From Nocardioides marmorisolisilvae (GTDB lineage Bacteria; Actinomycetota; Actinomycetes; Propionibacteriales; Nocardioidaceae), in assembly GCF_031656915.1 (NCBI RefSeq), contig NZ_CP134227.1, positions 3,720,001-3,784,000 of the forward strand: DNA of 64,000 nt. Reading direction: 5' to 3'. The notes under the pieces are model-generated. The model saw only the letters and a program-made list of their open reading frames with translations. It was not told the DNA's origin and ran no database searches. Below are positions 23,910-32,446 of the stretch, piece after piece (position 1 is the first letter of the stretch; every line of letters starts with the position of its first letter). Made by a program: the position numbers and the translations under genes.

Positions 23910-24950
23910 TCAGAGCGACAACTCTCCGAATCGCCGGGGACCATGTGCGGTGCGTCGCAGCTCGCGCGGGGCGAGGCCGAACCAGCGGCGTACTGCGTGG
24001 CTGAGGGTGGACTGCTCGGTGAAGCCGACCAATGCGGCCACCTGACCCAGGGGCAGGTCGGTCGTGGTCAGGTAGCGGTGCGCGGCGTCGCGGCGTACCT
24101 GGTCGAGCACCGCCTCGAACGTGGTGCCCTCCGCCGCGAGCTGGCGTTGCAGCGTCCTCGGGTGGACGGCGAACAGTCGGGCGACGTTGGTGATCGCCGG
24201 GCGGGTGGTGCGCAGGCTCTCCGAGAGGGCACCACGTACCCGCGCCGAGGTCTCCCGACCGGGGTCGGTGAAGTTGTCGGAGAGGTACTCCACGGCGAGC
24301 CGCCGGATCGCGTCGTTCGCGGTGGCGAACCCGCTGTCGAGAACGCGACGCTCCACCCGAAGGGCTGCGGTGGGACGGCCGAACTTCACGTCGACGCCGA
24401 AGAAGTCGGTGTAGCGGGACACCGGCGAGAGCGGCTGGTGCGGGATCTCCACCGTCCGGAGCCCGGTGCGACCGCCGATCATCATCACCGCGATGCGGTG
24501 GAAGACGCCGAGCCCGAGCTCGAGGGCCTGCGGGGAGTACGGCGACTCGGTGAGGTCCTTGCGGTAGGTCAGGGCGACGATGCTCCCATGACCCCACGGG
24601 TCGGGCTCGACCCCGATGCTGAGCGCGGGACTGTGCACGAAGAGGAAGTGGGACACGCACTCCAGGGCTGCGGCAACCGTCGACGACGCCTCGATCGCCA
24701 CCGAGAGGGGTCCGAGGATCCCGAGGTCCTGGCGCTCCGCGAGTCGCAGCCCGAGATCAGGGCAGCCGAGCTGCTCGGCCGCGGCGTCGAGCATCTGGTC
24801 GTGGGCGGTGATCGACACCAGACCGTCCTCGTCGGCCAGGGCCGCGCGCGGGATCTCGAACGCATCCAGCAGTGCGCGGCCATCGCCGCCGAGGGACTCC
24901 ACCAGAGACTCGAAGCCGCGCAGGCTCGCCGCACGAATCATCGGCCCCAT
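23910..24950 (-). CDS. AraC-family transcriptional regulator (OruR/ArgR-like sensor domain)
   Basis: 346 residues. Residues ~10-200 match the AraC-type arabinose-binding-like domain of fatty-acid or amino-acid-responsive members (ITAHDQMLDAAAEQLGCPDL, HFLFVHSP, SRYTDFFGVDVKFGRPTAAL). The C-terminus has the two-helix AraC DNA-binding domain (NVARLFAVHPRTLQRQLAAE, VAALVGFTEQSTLSHAVRRW, FGLAPRELRR). Such proteins usually activate an adjacent operon, here the MBL-SDR-lipase set directly downstream. ATG 24950 is used; ATG 24938 is an alternative, as neither has a strong ribosome site. Confidence 0.85.
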   Translation of the reverse strand: MGPMIRAASLRGFESLVESLGGDGRALLDAFEIPRAALADEDGLVSITAHDQMLDAAAEQLGCPDLGLRLAERQDLGILGPLSVAIEASSTVAAALECVSHFLFVHSPALSIGVEPDPWGHGSIVALTYRKDLTESPYSPQALELGLGVFHRIAVMMIGGRTGLRTVEIPHQPLSPVSRYTDFFGVDVKFGRPTAALRVERRVLDSGFATANDAIRRLAVEYLSDNFTDPGRETSARVRGALSESLRTTRPAITNVARLFAVHPRTLQRQLAAEGTTFEAVLDQVRRDAAHRYLTTTDLPLGQVAALVGFTEQSTLSHAVRRWFGLAPRELRRTAHGPRRFGELSL

Positions 24951-24997
24951 GACTCAGCAGAGTAGGGGAGCCGTTTCGCCCGGGGTGGCCGCGGACG

Positions 24998-25450
24998 TCA
25001 GGAGCCGGCCGCCCGCTTGACCAGGGCCACCAGCTTCTTCTCCACCGCGGGGGTGATCGCGGTGACGGCGTAGGCCGTGGGCCACATCTCCCCGTCGTCG
25101 AGCTGGGCCCACTCGTTGAATCCGACCTCGCTGTAGCGCATCTTGAACTTCGCAGCGTTCTTGAAGAAGACGACGGCCTTGCCGTCCTTCGCGTACGCCG
25201 GCATGCCGTACCACGTCTTCGCGGCCAACTCGGGGGCGTGGGTGGTGACGATGGCGTGCAGCCTCTCGGCGATGGCACGCTCGTCGTCGGGCATCGCGGC
25301 GATCTTCTCGAGCGCGTCGTCCAGGTCGGCCGCCGCCTTCTTGGCCGCGGATCCGCCCCTGCTTGCGGCTGCCTTGAGCTCGGCCGCGCGCTCCTTCATC
25401 GCAGCGCGCTCCTCCTCGCTGAACCCCTCCTGCGCCGTGCCCTTCGCCAT
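24998..25450 (-). CDS. DUF1801 (YdhG-like) small protein
   Basis: 150 residues. The N-terminal half is Ala/Lys/Glu-rich and probably helical. The C-terminal half is a DUF1801/YdhG-type domain: HAPELAAKTWYGMPAYAKDG, KAVVFFKNAAKFKMRYSEVG and TPAVEKKLVALVKRAAGS. The biochemical role is unclear; some relatives are annotated as iron chaperones on slender evidence. AAGGGG six bases before ATG 25450 supports this start. It is divergent from the TSUP permease. Confidence 0.75.
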   Translation of the reverse strand: MAKGTAQEGFSEEERAAMKERAAELKAAASRGGSAAKKAAADLDDALEKIAAMPDDERAIAERLHAIVTTHAPELAAKTWYGMPAYAKDGKAVVFFKNAAKFKMRYSEVGFNEWAQLDDGEMWPTAYAVTAITPAVEKKLVALVKRAAGS

Positions 25451-25589
25451 CGTCAGCCCCTTGTCCATGTCGGTGTGCACCGATCGTAGGCGGGATCGGG
25501 GTCGGGGTGCTTCTCCGATCCTGACCGGCTCAGCGGCTCCTCTGGAGCCCGGGACCGGGTCCGCCCCGGACACGGCGTACCGTCCCGGC

Positions 25590-26315
25590 GTGACACCCGA
25601 CCTGCTGCCGCTGCTGGCGACCGGCCTCGTCGCCTTCGGGCTCGCAGCGGTGGCGCAGGCGGTCACCGGGTTCGGGTCGGCCCTGGTCTCGGTGCCGCTG
25701 CTCACCCTCGTGGTGCACCCGGCCGAGGCGGTCGTGGCGGCCACTCTTCTCGGGCTGGTGCTGGCCGGCTGGGGCGCGAGTCGCGAGCGCGCTCACGCTG
25801 ACCGGCCCCGAGCGGGACGGCTGGTGCTGACTGGAGCGCTCGGCATTCCGATCGGGCTGGCTCTGCTGCTGGTGCTGGACGAGCGCGTCCTGCAGCTGGT
25901 CATCGGCAGCACCGTTCTGGTGCTGGTCGCCCTGCTCGCCGCCGGGCTGCGGATCCGGTCGACGAGCACCACGCTCACCGTCGCCGGACTGACCAGTGGC
26001 GCGCTGCTCACCTCGACGGGGATGAACGGCCCGCCGCTGGTGATGGTGCTCAGGGGACTGTCGCCCAGGACGTCCCGGGCCACCCTGCAAGTGGTCTTCT
26101 GCGTCCAGGACGCGGTTGCGGTCGTCGGGTTCGGCGTCGTCGGCCGGCTCACCGCACCGACGCTGGCGCTGGCCGCTGCGGGTGCCCTTGCCGTTCCCGT
26201 CGGGTGGCGCATCGGGGATGGCCTGTTCCATCGGTTGCCCGCTCGCGCCCTGCACTGGCTCGTCCTCGGCGGTCTCGCGGCGTCGGGGTGCGCCGCCGTG
26301 CTCGCGGCCCGCTGA
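25590..26315 (+). CDS. TSUP (TauE/SafE) family permease
   Basis: 241 residues with about eight TM segments. The first half has GLAAVAQAVTGFGSALVSVP (the TGFG family signature) and the second the matching STGMNGPPLVMVL loop. The family moves sulfite, sulfonates or other small organic anions across the membrane. GTG 25590 has no ribosome site, but a TACCGT -10-like hexamer ends six bases before it, so a leaderless transcript is likely. The substrate is not evident from the neighbours. Confidence 0.85.
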   Translation: MTPDLLPLLATGLVAFGLAAVAQAVTGFGSALVSVPLLTLVVHPAEAVVAATLLGLVLAGWGASRERAHADRPRAGRLVLTGALGIPIGLALLLVLDERVLQLVIGSTVLVLVALLAAGLRIRSTSTTLTVAGLTSGALLTSTGMNGPPLVMVLRGLSPRTSRATLQVVFCVQDAVAVVGFGVVGRLTAPTLALAAAGALAVPVGWRIGDGLFHRLPARALHWLVLGGLAASGCAAVLAAR

Positions 26316-26359
26316 CCGAAGGGGTGCCGCCGCGTCGGGGCGGTGACTAGGGTCTGTCC

Positions 26360-27736
26360 ATGGCGTACATGGTCAAGCCCCGCGATCGTGCGCCGGCGGT
26401 CACCGAGGTGGTCGTTCCCGACCTGTCCCTGCCCCGCGTGTGCGTGATCGGCGCCGGATCGTCCGGGATCGCCGCGGCCAAGGCGCTCTACCTCGCCCGG
26501 GTGCCGTTCGACTGCTTCGAGAAGGGCACCTCGATCGGCGGCAACTGGCTCTACGACAACCCCAACGGGCAGTCTGCCTGCTACGAGACCCTGGAGATCA
26601 ACACCTCCTGTCCACGGATGGCCTTCTCCGACTTCCCGATGCCCGAGGACTACCCGCCCTACGCCCGGCACGATCAGGTGCAGCGCTACTTCGAGGCGTA
26701 CGTCGACTACTTCGGCTTCCGGCACACGATCACCTTCGACACGACCGTCGAGTCGGTCAGCCGCAGCGGCGACGGTGGCTGGCTGGTCCGCATCGCTGGG
26801 CGTGACGGCACACAGACCCGGCGGTACGACGCCGTCCTGGTCGCCAACGGCCACCACTGGGATGCGCGCTGGCCCGATCCGCCGTACCCCGGATCCTTCG
26901 ACGGCGAGCAGATCCACGCCCACGACTACCGGTGCGGTGACCAGCTCGCGGGCCGGGACGTGCTGGTCGTCGGAGCGGGCAACTCTGCCATGGACATCGC
27001 CGTCGAGGCGTCCTACCGGGCACGGAGCGCGACCCTGTCGATCCGGCGCGGGCAGTGGGTGCTCCGCAAGATGGCGCTGGGCAGGCCGTCGGACCAGGTG
27101 GCGCTGCCCGGCTGGATGCCGTGGTGGGTCACCGGGGTGCGGCTCCGGATCGGTGCGTTGCTCTCGGGCAGCCTGACGAAGTACGGCCTGCCGCGGCCCG
27201 AGCACAAGCCCGGGCAGTCCCATCCGGTGCAGTCCGACCAGATCAGGTCGCGGATCCGGGCCGGGGCGATCACCGTGCGGCCGGCGATCGAGAGACTCGA
27301 CGGCGACCGGGTCAGGTTCGTGGACGGCAGCAGCGCGGTTGCCGATCTGATCGTGTGGGCGACCGGCTACCGGGTCAGCTTCCCGTTCCTGGACGCCGGC
27401 CTGGTCTCGGCCCGCGACAACGAGCTTCCGCTGTGGAAGCGGACCGTGCATCCGGACCTGCCAGGGCTCTACTTCATCGGCCTGGTGCAGCCCGTGGGTG
27501 CGGTGATGCCGCTCGCCGAGGCCCAGGGCGCCTGGATCGCGGAGATGATGACCGGCCGGTACGTCGCACCGCCGGCCGCAGAGATCCGCAAGCAGATGCT
27601 GGCCGACCACGAGCGCAACAAGCGGCACTTCTACGCCTCGCCGCGGCACACCATGGAGGTCGACTTCGACCACTACCTGTGGGCCCTCGACCGCGAGCGC
27701 AGGCGCGGTCGCAAGCGAGTGTCGTCCGCGCCGTAG
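26360..27736 (+). CDS. Flavin-containing monooxygenase (FMO/BVMO type)
   Basis: 458 residues. The FAD loop is VCVIGAGSSGIAAAKALYLA, the FMO signature FxGxxxHxxxY reads FDGEQIHAHDY, the NADPH loop is VLVVGAGNSAMDIAVEAS, and the C-terminal ATG-type segment is LIVWATGYRVSFPF. The enzyme adds one oxygen from O2 to a nucleophilic N or S, or to a ketone, using NADPH. ATG 26360 lies six bases after a TAGGGT -10-like hexamer, again suggesting leaderless expression. No operon partner points to the substrate. Confidence 0.88.
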   Translation: MAYMVKPRDRAPAVTEVVVPDLSLPRVCVIGAGSSGIAAAKALYLARVPFDCFEKGTSIGGNWLYDNPNGQSACYETLEINTSCPRMAFSDFPMPEDYPPYARHDQVQRYFEAYVDYFGFRHTITFDTTVESVSRSGDGGWLVRIAGRDGTQTRRYDAVLVANGHHWDARWPDPPYPGSFDGEQIHAHDYRCGDQLAGRDVLVVGAGNSAMDIAVEASYRARSATLSIRRGQWVLRKMALGRPSDQVALPGWMPWWVTGVRLRIGALLSGSLTKYGLPRPEHKPGQSHPVQSDQIRSRIRAGAITVRPAIERLDGDRVRFVDGSSAVADLIVWATGYRVSFPFLDAGLVSARDNELPLWKRTVHPDLPGLYFIGLVQPVGAVMPLAEAQGAWIAEMMTGRYVAPPAAEIRKQMLADHERNKRHFYASPRHTMEVDFDHYLWALDRERRRGRKRVSSAP

Positions 27737-27766
27737 CGCGAGGGGACGCTGCCGCGTTGGAGGGGC

Positions 27767-29239
27767 ATGCGGTGCCGACGGTGGTGGACAGGACTGATGG
27801 CTGCGGGCGCGATCGTCGCCGTACTGGTCGGGGGTGCGCCACCCGGAACCGCGGCGACCCAGCCCCCGCCACCGCCCTCGCCGACGGCCCCGTGTGACGC
27901 GCTCAGCCCGATCGCGATCCCGTGCACGCTGCTCGGCAAGACCGCCGATGCGGTGGCCGCCGAGTGCCGTCGCGCCGGCGTGCCCGACGAGCGCTGCACG
28001 GTGCCGCTGGCGCACAAGGTGACCCAGGCAGCGCGGGATGCCTACCTGAAGTCATGGGTGCACCAGGCAGCCGAGTTCCAGTACGCCCTGGGTGGCTCGC
28101 TGCCGCTGCGGGACGCCCAGTGGATCGGCACGCACAACTCCTTCAACAGCCCGAGCGACTCGCTGACCCTCTCCCACGAGGACTCCAACCAACAGCTCAC
28201 GCTGACCCAGCAGCTCGACATCGACGTGCGCGCCCTCGAGCTGGACCTGCACTGGATCCCGCGGCTGGAGCGCCTCGGGCAACGGGCGGTCACGGTCTGT
28301 CATGGAGAAAGCCCGAGCGAGGCCGACCTGGGCTGCACGAACGAACCGCTGTTCAGCACGGTGCTGCCGAAGATCGCGGACTGGCTCGATGGGCACAGCG
28401 ATCAGGTGATCCTGTTGTACCTCGAGGACCAGATGCAGAAGCCTGCGGCGTACGCCTCGACGATCGCGACCCTGGACACGGTCCTGCGGCGGCCGGACGG
28501 AAGCAGCATGATCTACCGTCCCGACCCGTCCAAGCGGGCCGCCAACGGCTGCACGCCGCTGCCGCTCGGCGTCTCACGCGACCAGGTCCGCGCCTCCGGA
28601 GCCCAGGTGATCCTGGTCGGCTCGTGCGCCCCCGGATGGTCCGCGGACGTCTTCGACTGGAACGCGGACCACGTGGAGAGTGGGTCGACCTCGGCGTACC
28701 AGCCCTACCCGGCGTGCGACGCGACGTACGACGCGAGCGTCTACGCCACCAAGCTCGTCCGCTACTTCGAGGACTCCACCCTGGTCGCGAACCTGCTGGA
28801 CCCGACCCGCCCACCGGCCGACCCGAACGCGCTGACGCCCGCGAAGGTGCAGTCGATGACCGACTGCGGGGTCAACCTCTTCGGCTTCGACCAGCTGCTC
28901 CCCGAGGACGGTCGGATCCAGGCCACCGTGTGGAGCTGGGCGCCCGACGAGCCACGCGTCGACGGGGGCGGCTGCACCCTGCAGCGCGCCGACGGTCGAT
29001 GGGTCGCGGCACCGTGCGCCGACAGGCACCCGGCCGCCTGCCGGTCCGGCAGCACCTGGACGGTCACCGCGCCGGTTCCCTACGCTGCCGCCGCGGCGGC
29101 ATGCGCCTCCTCCGGCTCGACCTTCGCGCTGCCGCGGTCGGGGGACCAGAACGCAGCGCTGCAGGCCGTCGCCGGGACCAGCGGTGGGGCCAGCCCTGGT
29201 GCCGGCGGCGCCTGGCTCCGCTACCGGATCACGTCGTAG
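27767..29239 (+). CDS. Secreted PI-PLC X-domain-like phosphodiesterase with a lectin-like tail
   Basis: 490 residues with a signal peptide (WWTGLMAAGAIVAVLVGGAP). The PI-PLC-like barrel shows RDAQWIGTHNSFNSPSDS (first catalytic His), LDIDVRALELDLHWIP and VTVCHGES (second His), then QVILLYLEDQM. The last ~90 residues (GGCTLQRADGRWVAAPCADR, then CRSGSTWTV, AAAAACASSGSTFALPRSGD, AWLRYRI) resemble the end of a C-type-lectin-like fold. It would act outside the cell on a phosphodiester or a glycolipid. Cysteine pairs fit export. It stands alone on the plus strand. Confidence 0.75.
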   Translation: MRCRRWWTGLMAAGAIVAVLVGGAPPGTAATQPPPPPSPTAPCDALSPIAIPCTLLGKTADAVAAECRRAGVPDERCTVPLAHKVTQAARDAYLKSWVHQAAEFQYALGGSLPLRDAQWIGTHNSFNSPSDSLTLSHEDSNQQLTLTQQLDIDVRALELDLHWIPRLERLGQRAVTVCHGESPSEADLGCTNEPLFSTVLPKIADWLDGHSDQVILLYLEDQMQKPAAYASTIATLDTVLRRPDGSSMIYRPDPSKRAANGCTPLPLGVSRDQVRASGAQVILVGSCAPGWSADVFDWNADHVESGSTSAYQPYPACDATYDASVYATKLVRYFEDSTLVANLLDPTRPPADPNALTPAKVQSMTDCGVNLFGFDQLLPEDGRIQATVWSWAPDEPRVDGGGCTLQRADGRWVAAPCADRHPAACRSGSTWTVTAPVPYAAAAAACASSGSTFALPRSGDQNAALQAVAGTSGGASPGAGGAWLRYRITS

Positions 29240-29240
29240 G

Positions 29241-29528
29241 TCAGGCCTGCTGGTCGAGAGCGAACTGCACGTTGCCGTTGTCGTCGAGCCCGGCGTCGAG
29301 GACCTTGTCGTCGAGCTGCTGCGCAGCGGTGGTGGTGAGGTAGACGGTGGCGCCGTCCTCCTCGACGACCTGGTCGCCCTCCTGCGGCTGCTCGGCCGGG
29401 GTGACCACGAACGAGGGCTGGCCGGCGTCGTCGTCGGCGCTGATCCGCAGCGCGTTGATGTCCTCGGCACCGGGCTGGCTGGTCAGCGTGTTCAGGATCG
29501 TACGGGCGTTCTCGGTGAGGGTAAGCAT
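29241..29528 (-). CDS. HesB/IscA-like small protein without cysteines
   Basis: 95 residues from ATG 29528 with GGAAGGA upstream. The fold pattern of A-type Fe-S carriers is seen: MLTLTENARTILNTLTSQPG, ALRISADDDAGQPSFVVTPA and QLDDKVLDAGLDDNGNVQFA. No cysteine exists anywhere in the chain, whereas true IscA/ErpA proteins need three. It therefore cannot bind a cluster in the usual way, and its role is unknown. The end of the PI-PLC-like gene lies one base away on the opposite strand. Confidence 0.75.
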   Translation of the reverse strand: MLTLTENARTILNTLTSQPGAEDINALRISADDDAGQPSFVVTPAEQPQEGDQVVEEDGATVYLTTTAAQQLDDKVLDAGLDDNGNVQFALDQQA

Positions 29529-29616
29529 GGATTCCTTCCGTCGAGATGAGTCATCCACCGTTGCTCGCTGGGGCCGAGGAATCAAATCGTGGCGCGCTCG
29601 GAAATGCTCGGGCAGG

Positions 29617-30966
29617 TCAGGCGAGGCCGGGCAGCGCGCGCACCGCGTCGAGCAGGCCCTTGGTGGGCACCGTGCCGTTGCAGACCACCACATTGCACGT
29701 CGGACTCGCGAGCAGGTCGCGGCGCAGCACGAACGGGCTCAGATAGTTCATCGGGTCGGCGTCGAGGTCGATCGGGTCGCCCGGGTAGGGGCCGGGGTCC
29801 GGTACGTCGACGTCCTCGACCGCGCTCATCAGGGTGCGGAAGAAGGTGTACTGCATGTCGCCCGGTGTGGCCCCCAACAGGATCGACGGGTCCGGGGAAC
29901 GGTCGCCGAAGTAGCCGGTCGTCGTGACCGTCATGTGCAGGCTCGGGATCATCACGTTGAGCTGGCCGCCGGTGCCGTTCATCTCGTAGGCGTCCGACGG
30001 TGCGGTCGGGATCATCCGGCGGTGCACGGTCTGTGCCGCCGGGATGTTCGCGCCGGTGCACGACGTACCGGCGTTGGTCCAGAACAGCAGGCCGTAGCAG
30101 CCGTTGGTCGCAGTGGCCCGGCCGACCTCGTCGACGTACGCAGCGGGCACCACCTGGCGACCGTTCCAGCGGCCGCCGTCCTGCATCAGCAGGCCGAGCC
30201 GGGCGAGCTGGGTGGGGGTGAGGAACAGGTTCGAATAGCCGTACGGCGTGCCGGAGCGGTCCTCCAGCCACAGGTAGCTGCCTCGCGTGATCCCGATCGG
30301 CCCGAACAGCTCGCGCTGCGCGTAGGTGGCCAGGTTCTCGCCGACGGCCCGCTGGACGACGTAGGCCAGCAGCGCCGGCCCGAGCTGGCTGTACTCGAAG
30401 TGGGTGCCTGGAGCGTGCTTGATCGGCTGGGCGAGCGCCTCCTGCGGCAGGCTCGGGTCGAGGCCGGTGGTCGCGGCCTCGGCGAGGATCGACTCGTCGA
30501 TCCCCGAGGTCTGGGTGAGCAGCTGGCGCACGGTGATCGCACGGTGGGCGCGGTCGCCCCACCCGGGCCCGGTCGGCAGGTAGCGGCCGATCGGGGCGTC
30601 GAGGGTGAGCCTGCCCTGCCCGATCGCGATCCCGGTGAGCATCGACGTGACCGATTTCGTCACGCTCCACAGGTTGTTGTGCGCCGTGCCGGTCAGGGCA
30701 TCGAGCGGGTCGGCCGCCACCAGGCAGTCGTTGCGGAAGACCTGCACCGACAGCCGCATCCGGACGCTCAGCTGGTCCACCGCGGCCGTGACCCGGGCCC
30801 CGTCGAGGCGCTCCTGGGCCGGTGTCGCGGTCGTGAACGGCCGACCGGCGGCGGGCAGCCGGCAGTGCTTCACGACAGGAGCTGGTGCCGCCGTCGCGGT
30901 CGGGCCCATGAGCGCCGCCGCGCCGACGATCGCAACGGTGGCAAGCCGGGTGATGCGGCGGATCAT
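29617..30966 (-). CDS. Exported serine hydrolase of the beta-lactamase/class C PBP family
   Basis: 449 residues with a signal peptide (LATVAIVGAAALMGPTATAA). The beta-lactamase-type active site is visible: WSVTKSVTSM (Ser-x-x-Lys), FEYSQLGPALL (Tyr at the second motif), ITVRQLLTQTSGI and a C-terminal MNGTGGQ segment at the third motif. Relatives are esterases, D-aminopeptidases or 6-aminohexanoate hydrolases, so the substrate is open. GGAGG five bases before ATG 30966 sets the start. The tail of ~100 residues after the catalytic fold (DVPDPGPYPGDPIDLDADPM) is extra. It follows the AllG-like gene by 61 bp on the same strand. Confidence 0.85.
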   Translation of the reverse strand: MIRRITRLATVAIVGAAALMGPTATAAPAPVVKHCRLPAAGRPFTTATPAQERLDGARVTAAVDQLSVRMRLSVQVFRNDCLVAADPLDALTGTAHNNLWSVTKSVTSMLTGIAIGQGRLTLDAPIGRYLPTGPGWGDRAHRAITVRQLLTQTSGIDESILAEAATTGLDPSLPQEALAQPIKHAPGTHFEYSQLGPALLAYVVQRAVGENLATYAQRELFGPIGITRGSYLWLEDRSGTPYGYSNLFLTPTQLARLGLLMQDGGRWNGRQVVPAAYVDEVGRATATNGCYGLLFWTNAGTSCTGANIPAAQTVHRRMIPTAPSDAYEMNGTGGQLNVMIPSLHMTVTTTGYFGDRSPDPSILLGATPGDMQYTFFRTLMSAVEDVDVPDPGPYPGDPIDLDADPMNYLSPFVLRRDLLASPTCNVVVCNGTVPTKGLLDAVRALPGLA

Positions 30967-31027
30967 CAGACCTCCGGGTGGGCGCTGGCTGCACGTGCCA
31001 CCGCCAACGACCGATCCGGAGGGCGTG

Positions 31028-32446
31028 TTACGGCGACGGGGACCGGCGCCCCCGCGCCCGCGCCGCCAACGCGGAGAGCGCGGCCGGGAAGATCTCTGCG
31101 GGCGGGGTGACCAGGCCGGCGCCGACCTGGCCGGTGCCGGCGACCTTGCCGGCCATGCCAGTGTTGATCTGCGGCAGGATCCCGGTGCGGCAGACGAGCG
31201 AGACGTCGATGCCGGTCGGTGCGCCGCGGAAGTCGAGGACCGGGATCTGCCACCGGGGGTTCTCGGCGAGGGTGATCTCGTGCATCCGCCTGGTGGTGGC
31301 CAGCGCGTCGGGCACGGTGCCGCCGACGAAGCGCACGATGGCCGGCGCGGCGGCCATCGAGAACCCGCCGATGCCCGCGGTCTCGGTGATCGCCGAGTCG
31401 CCGATGTCAGGGTTCGCGTCGGCAGGACCGAAGTCCCCGAGGTAGAGCCCGTCGGCAACCTGGGCGGGGCCGGTGAACCACGCGTCGCCGGTGCCGGCCA
31501 CCTGGATGCCGAAGTCGGTGCCGTTGCGCGACATCGCCACGACCATGGTGGAGCCGTCGATGCCACGGGCAGCGTCCAGGGCCAGCTTGCACGCGGGCAT
31601 CGCGATGTTGAGGAAGAAGTGGTCGTTCCCGCCGATGAACGTGAGCGCCTCCGCGACGTCATCGGCGGAACGCCGGGACCGGGCCATCGCGGGCGACAGG
31701 TCGCGCAACAGCATCAGCGTTCCGGCGCGGTTGCGGTTGTGGGCCTCGTCGCCCATCTGCAGCATCTGGGTGAGGATGCCGGTGGCGTCGACAGGACCCG
31801 ACGCGTCCACCGCTTCGGCCAGCAGCGGGCCGAGCACGTCGCGCATCCAGCCGAGCCGGGTGAGCACCTCTGCGGAGTAGGCGCCGTACCTCAGCACCTT
31901 GCCCAGCCCCTCGTTCAGCGAGCAGAAGGTACGGCGCTCCGACGCGGGGTCCTCGAGCACATACATCCACATCGACGGGGAGACGACCCCGGCCATCGGA
32001 CCCACCGCGCCGCGGTGATGGCATGGCTCGAAGGTGAGCGCGCCGGACGCGAACAGACGCGCTGCGTCCTCCGGGTCCTCCACGATCCCCTCGAAGGCCG
32101 CCGCGCCCATCAGTGCACCGCGCATCGGGCCGGACGCGCGGTCCCAGGTCAGCGGCGGGCCCGCGTGCAGGAAGTGACCGCGCTCGAGATCGAGCAGGTC
32201 GGCCGCGGGCGCGAGACCGACCAGCATCGCCTGGACGCCCAGCACCCGCTCCACGGCGAGGGCGTTGGCATCCCGGCGCAGTGGGTCGCCCGCGACCTCG
32301 GCGAGGTCGTCGGCGGTCCCGGGCATCGGCGGCTGCCAGTCCACCTCGCTCACCGGCACCGCCTGCGACCGGAGGGCGTCGGCGAACAACCCGGCTCCGG
32401 CGGTCGTCACCGAGTCAGGCGGTCGGCTGGGCAGGGCCGGGGTCAT
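31028..32446 (-). CDS. DUF1116 protein, AllG (YlbE)-like carbamoyltransferase subunit
   Basis: 472 residues of the DUF1116/YlbE family: NALAVERVLGVQAMLVGLAP, ATWD-type loop PPLTWDRASGPMRGALMGAA, CHHRGAVGPMAGVVSPSMWM, QMGDEAHNRNRAGTLMLL and GFSMAAAPAIVRFVGG. In E. coli AllG acts with AllF (FdrA) and AllH as the oxamate/oxalurate carbamoyltransferase, cleaving oxalurate with phosphate to oxamate and carbamoyl phosphate. All three partners are here in consecutive, 4-base-overlapping genes (AllH, AllF, AllG order). ATG 32446 overlaps the fdrA-like stop. The substrate in this cluster is probably a related ureido acid such as ureidomalonate (inference). Confidence 0.85.
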   Translation of the reverse strand: MTPALPSRPPDSVTTAGAGLFADALRSQAVPVSEVDWQPPMPGTADDLAEVAGDPLRRDANALAVERVLGVQAMLVGLAPAADLLDLERGHFLHAGPPLTWDRASGPMRGALMGAAAFEGIVEDPEDAARLFASGALTFEPCHHRGAVGPMAGVVSPSMWMYVLEDPASERRTFCSLNEGLGKVLRYGAYSAEVLTRLGWMRDVLGPLLAEAVDASGPVDATGILTQMLQMGDEAHNRNRAGTLMLLRDLSPAMARSRRSADDVAEALTFIGGNDHFFLNIAMPACKLALDAARGIDGSTMVVAMSRNGTDFGIQVAGTGDAWFTGPAQVADGLYLGDFGPADANPDIGDSAITETAGIGGFSMAAAPAIVRFVGGTVPDALATTRRMHEITLAENPRWQIPVLDFRGAPTGIDVSLVCRTGILPQINTGMAGKVAGTGQVGAGLVTPPAEIFPAALSALAARARGRRSPSP

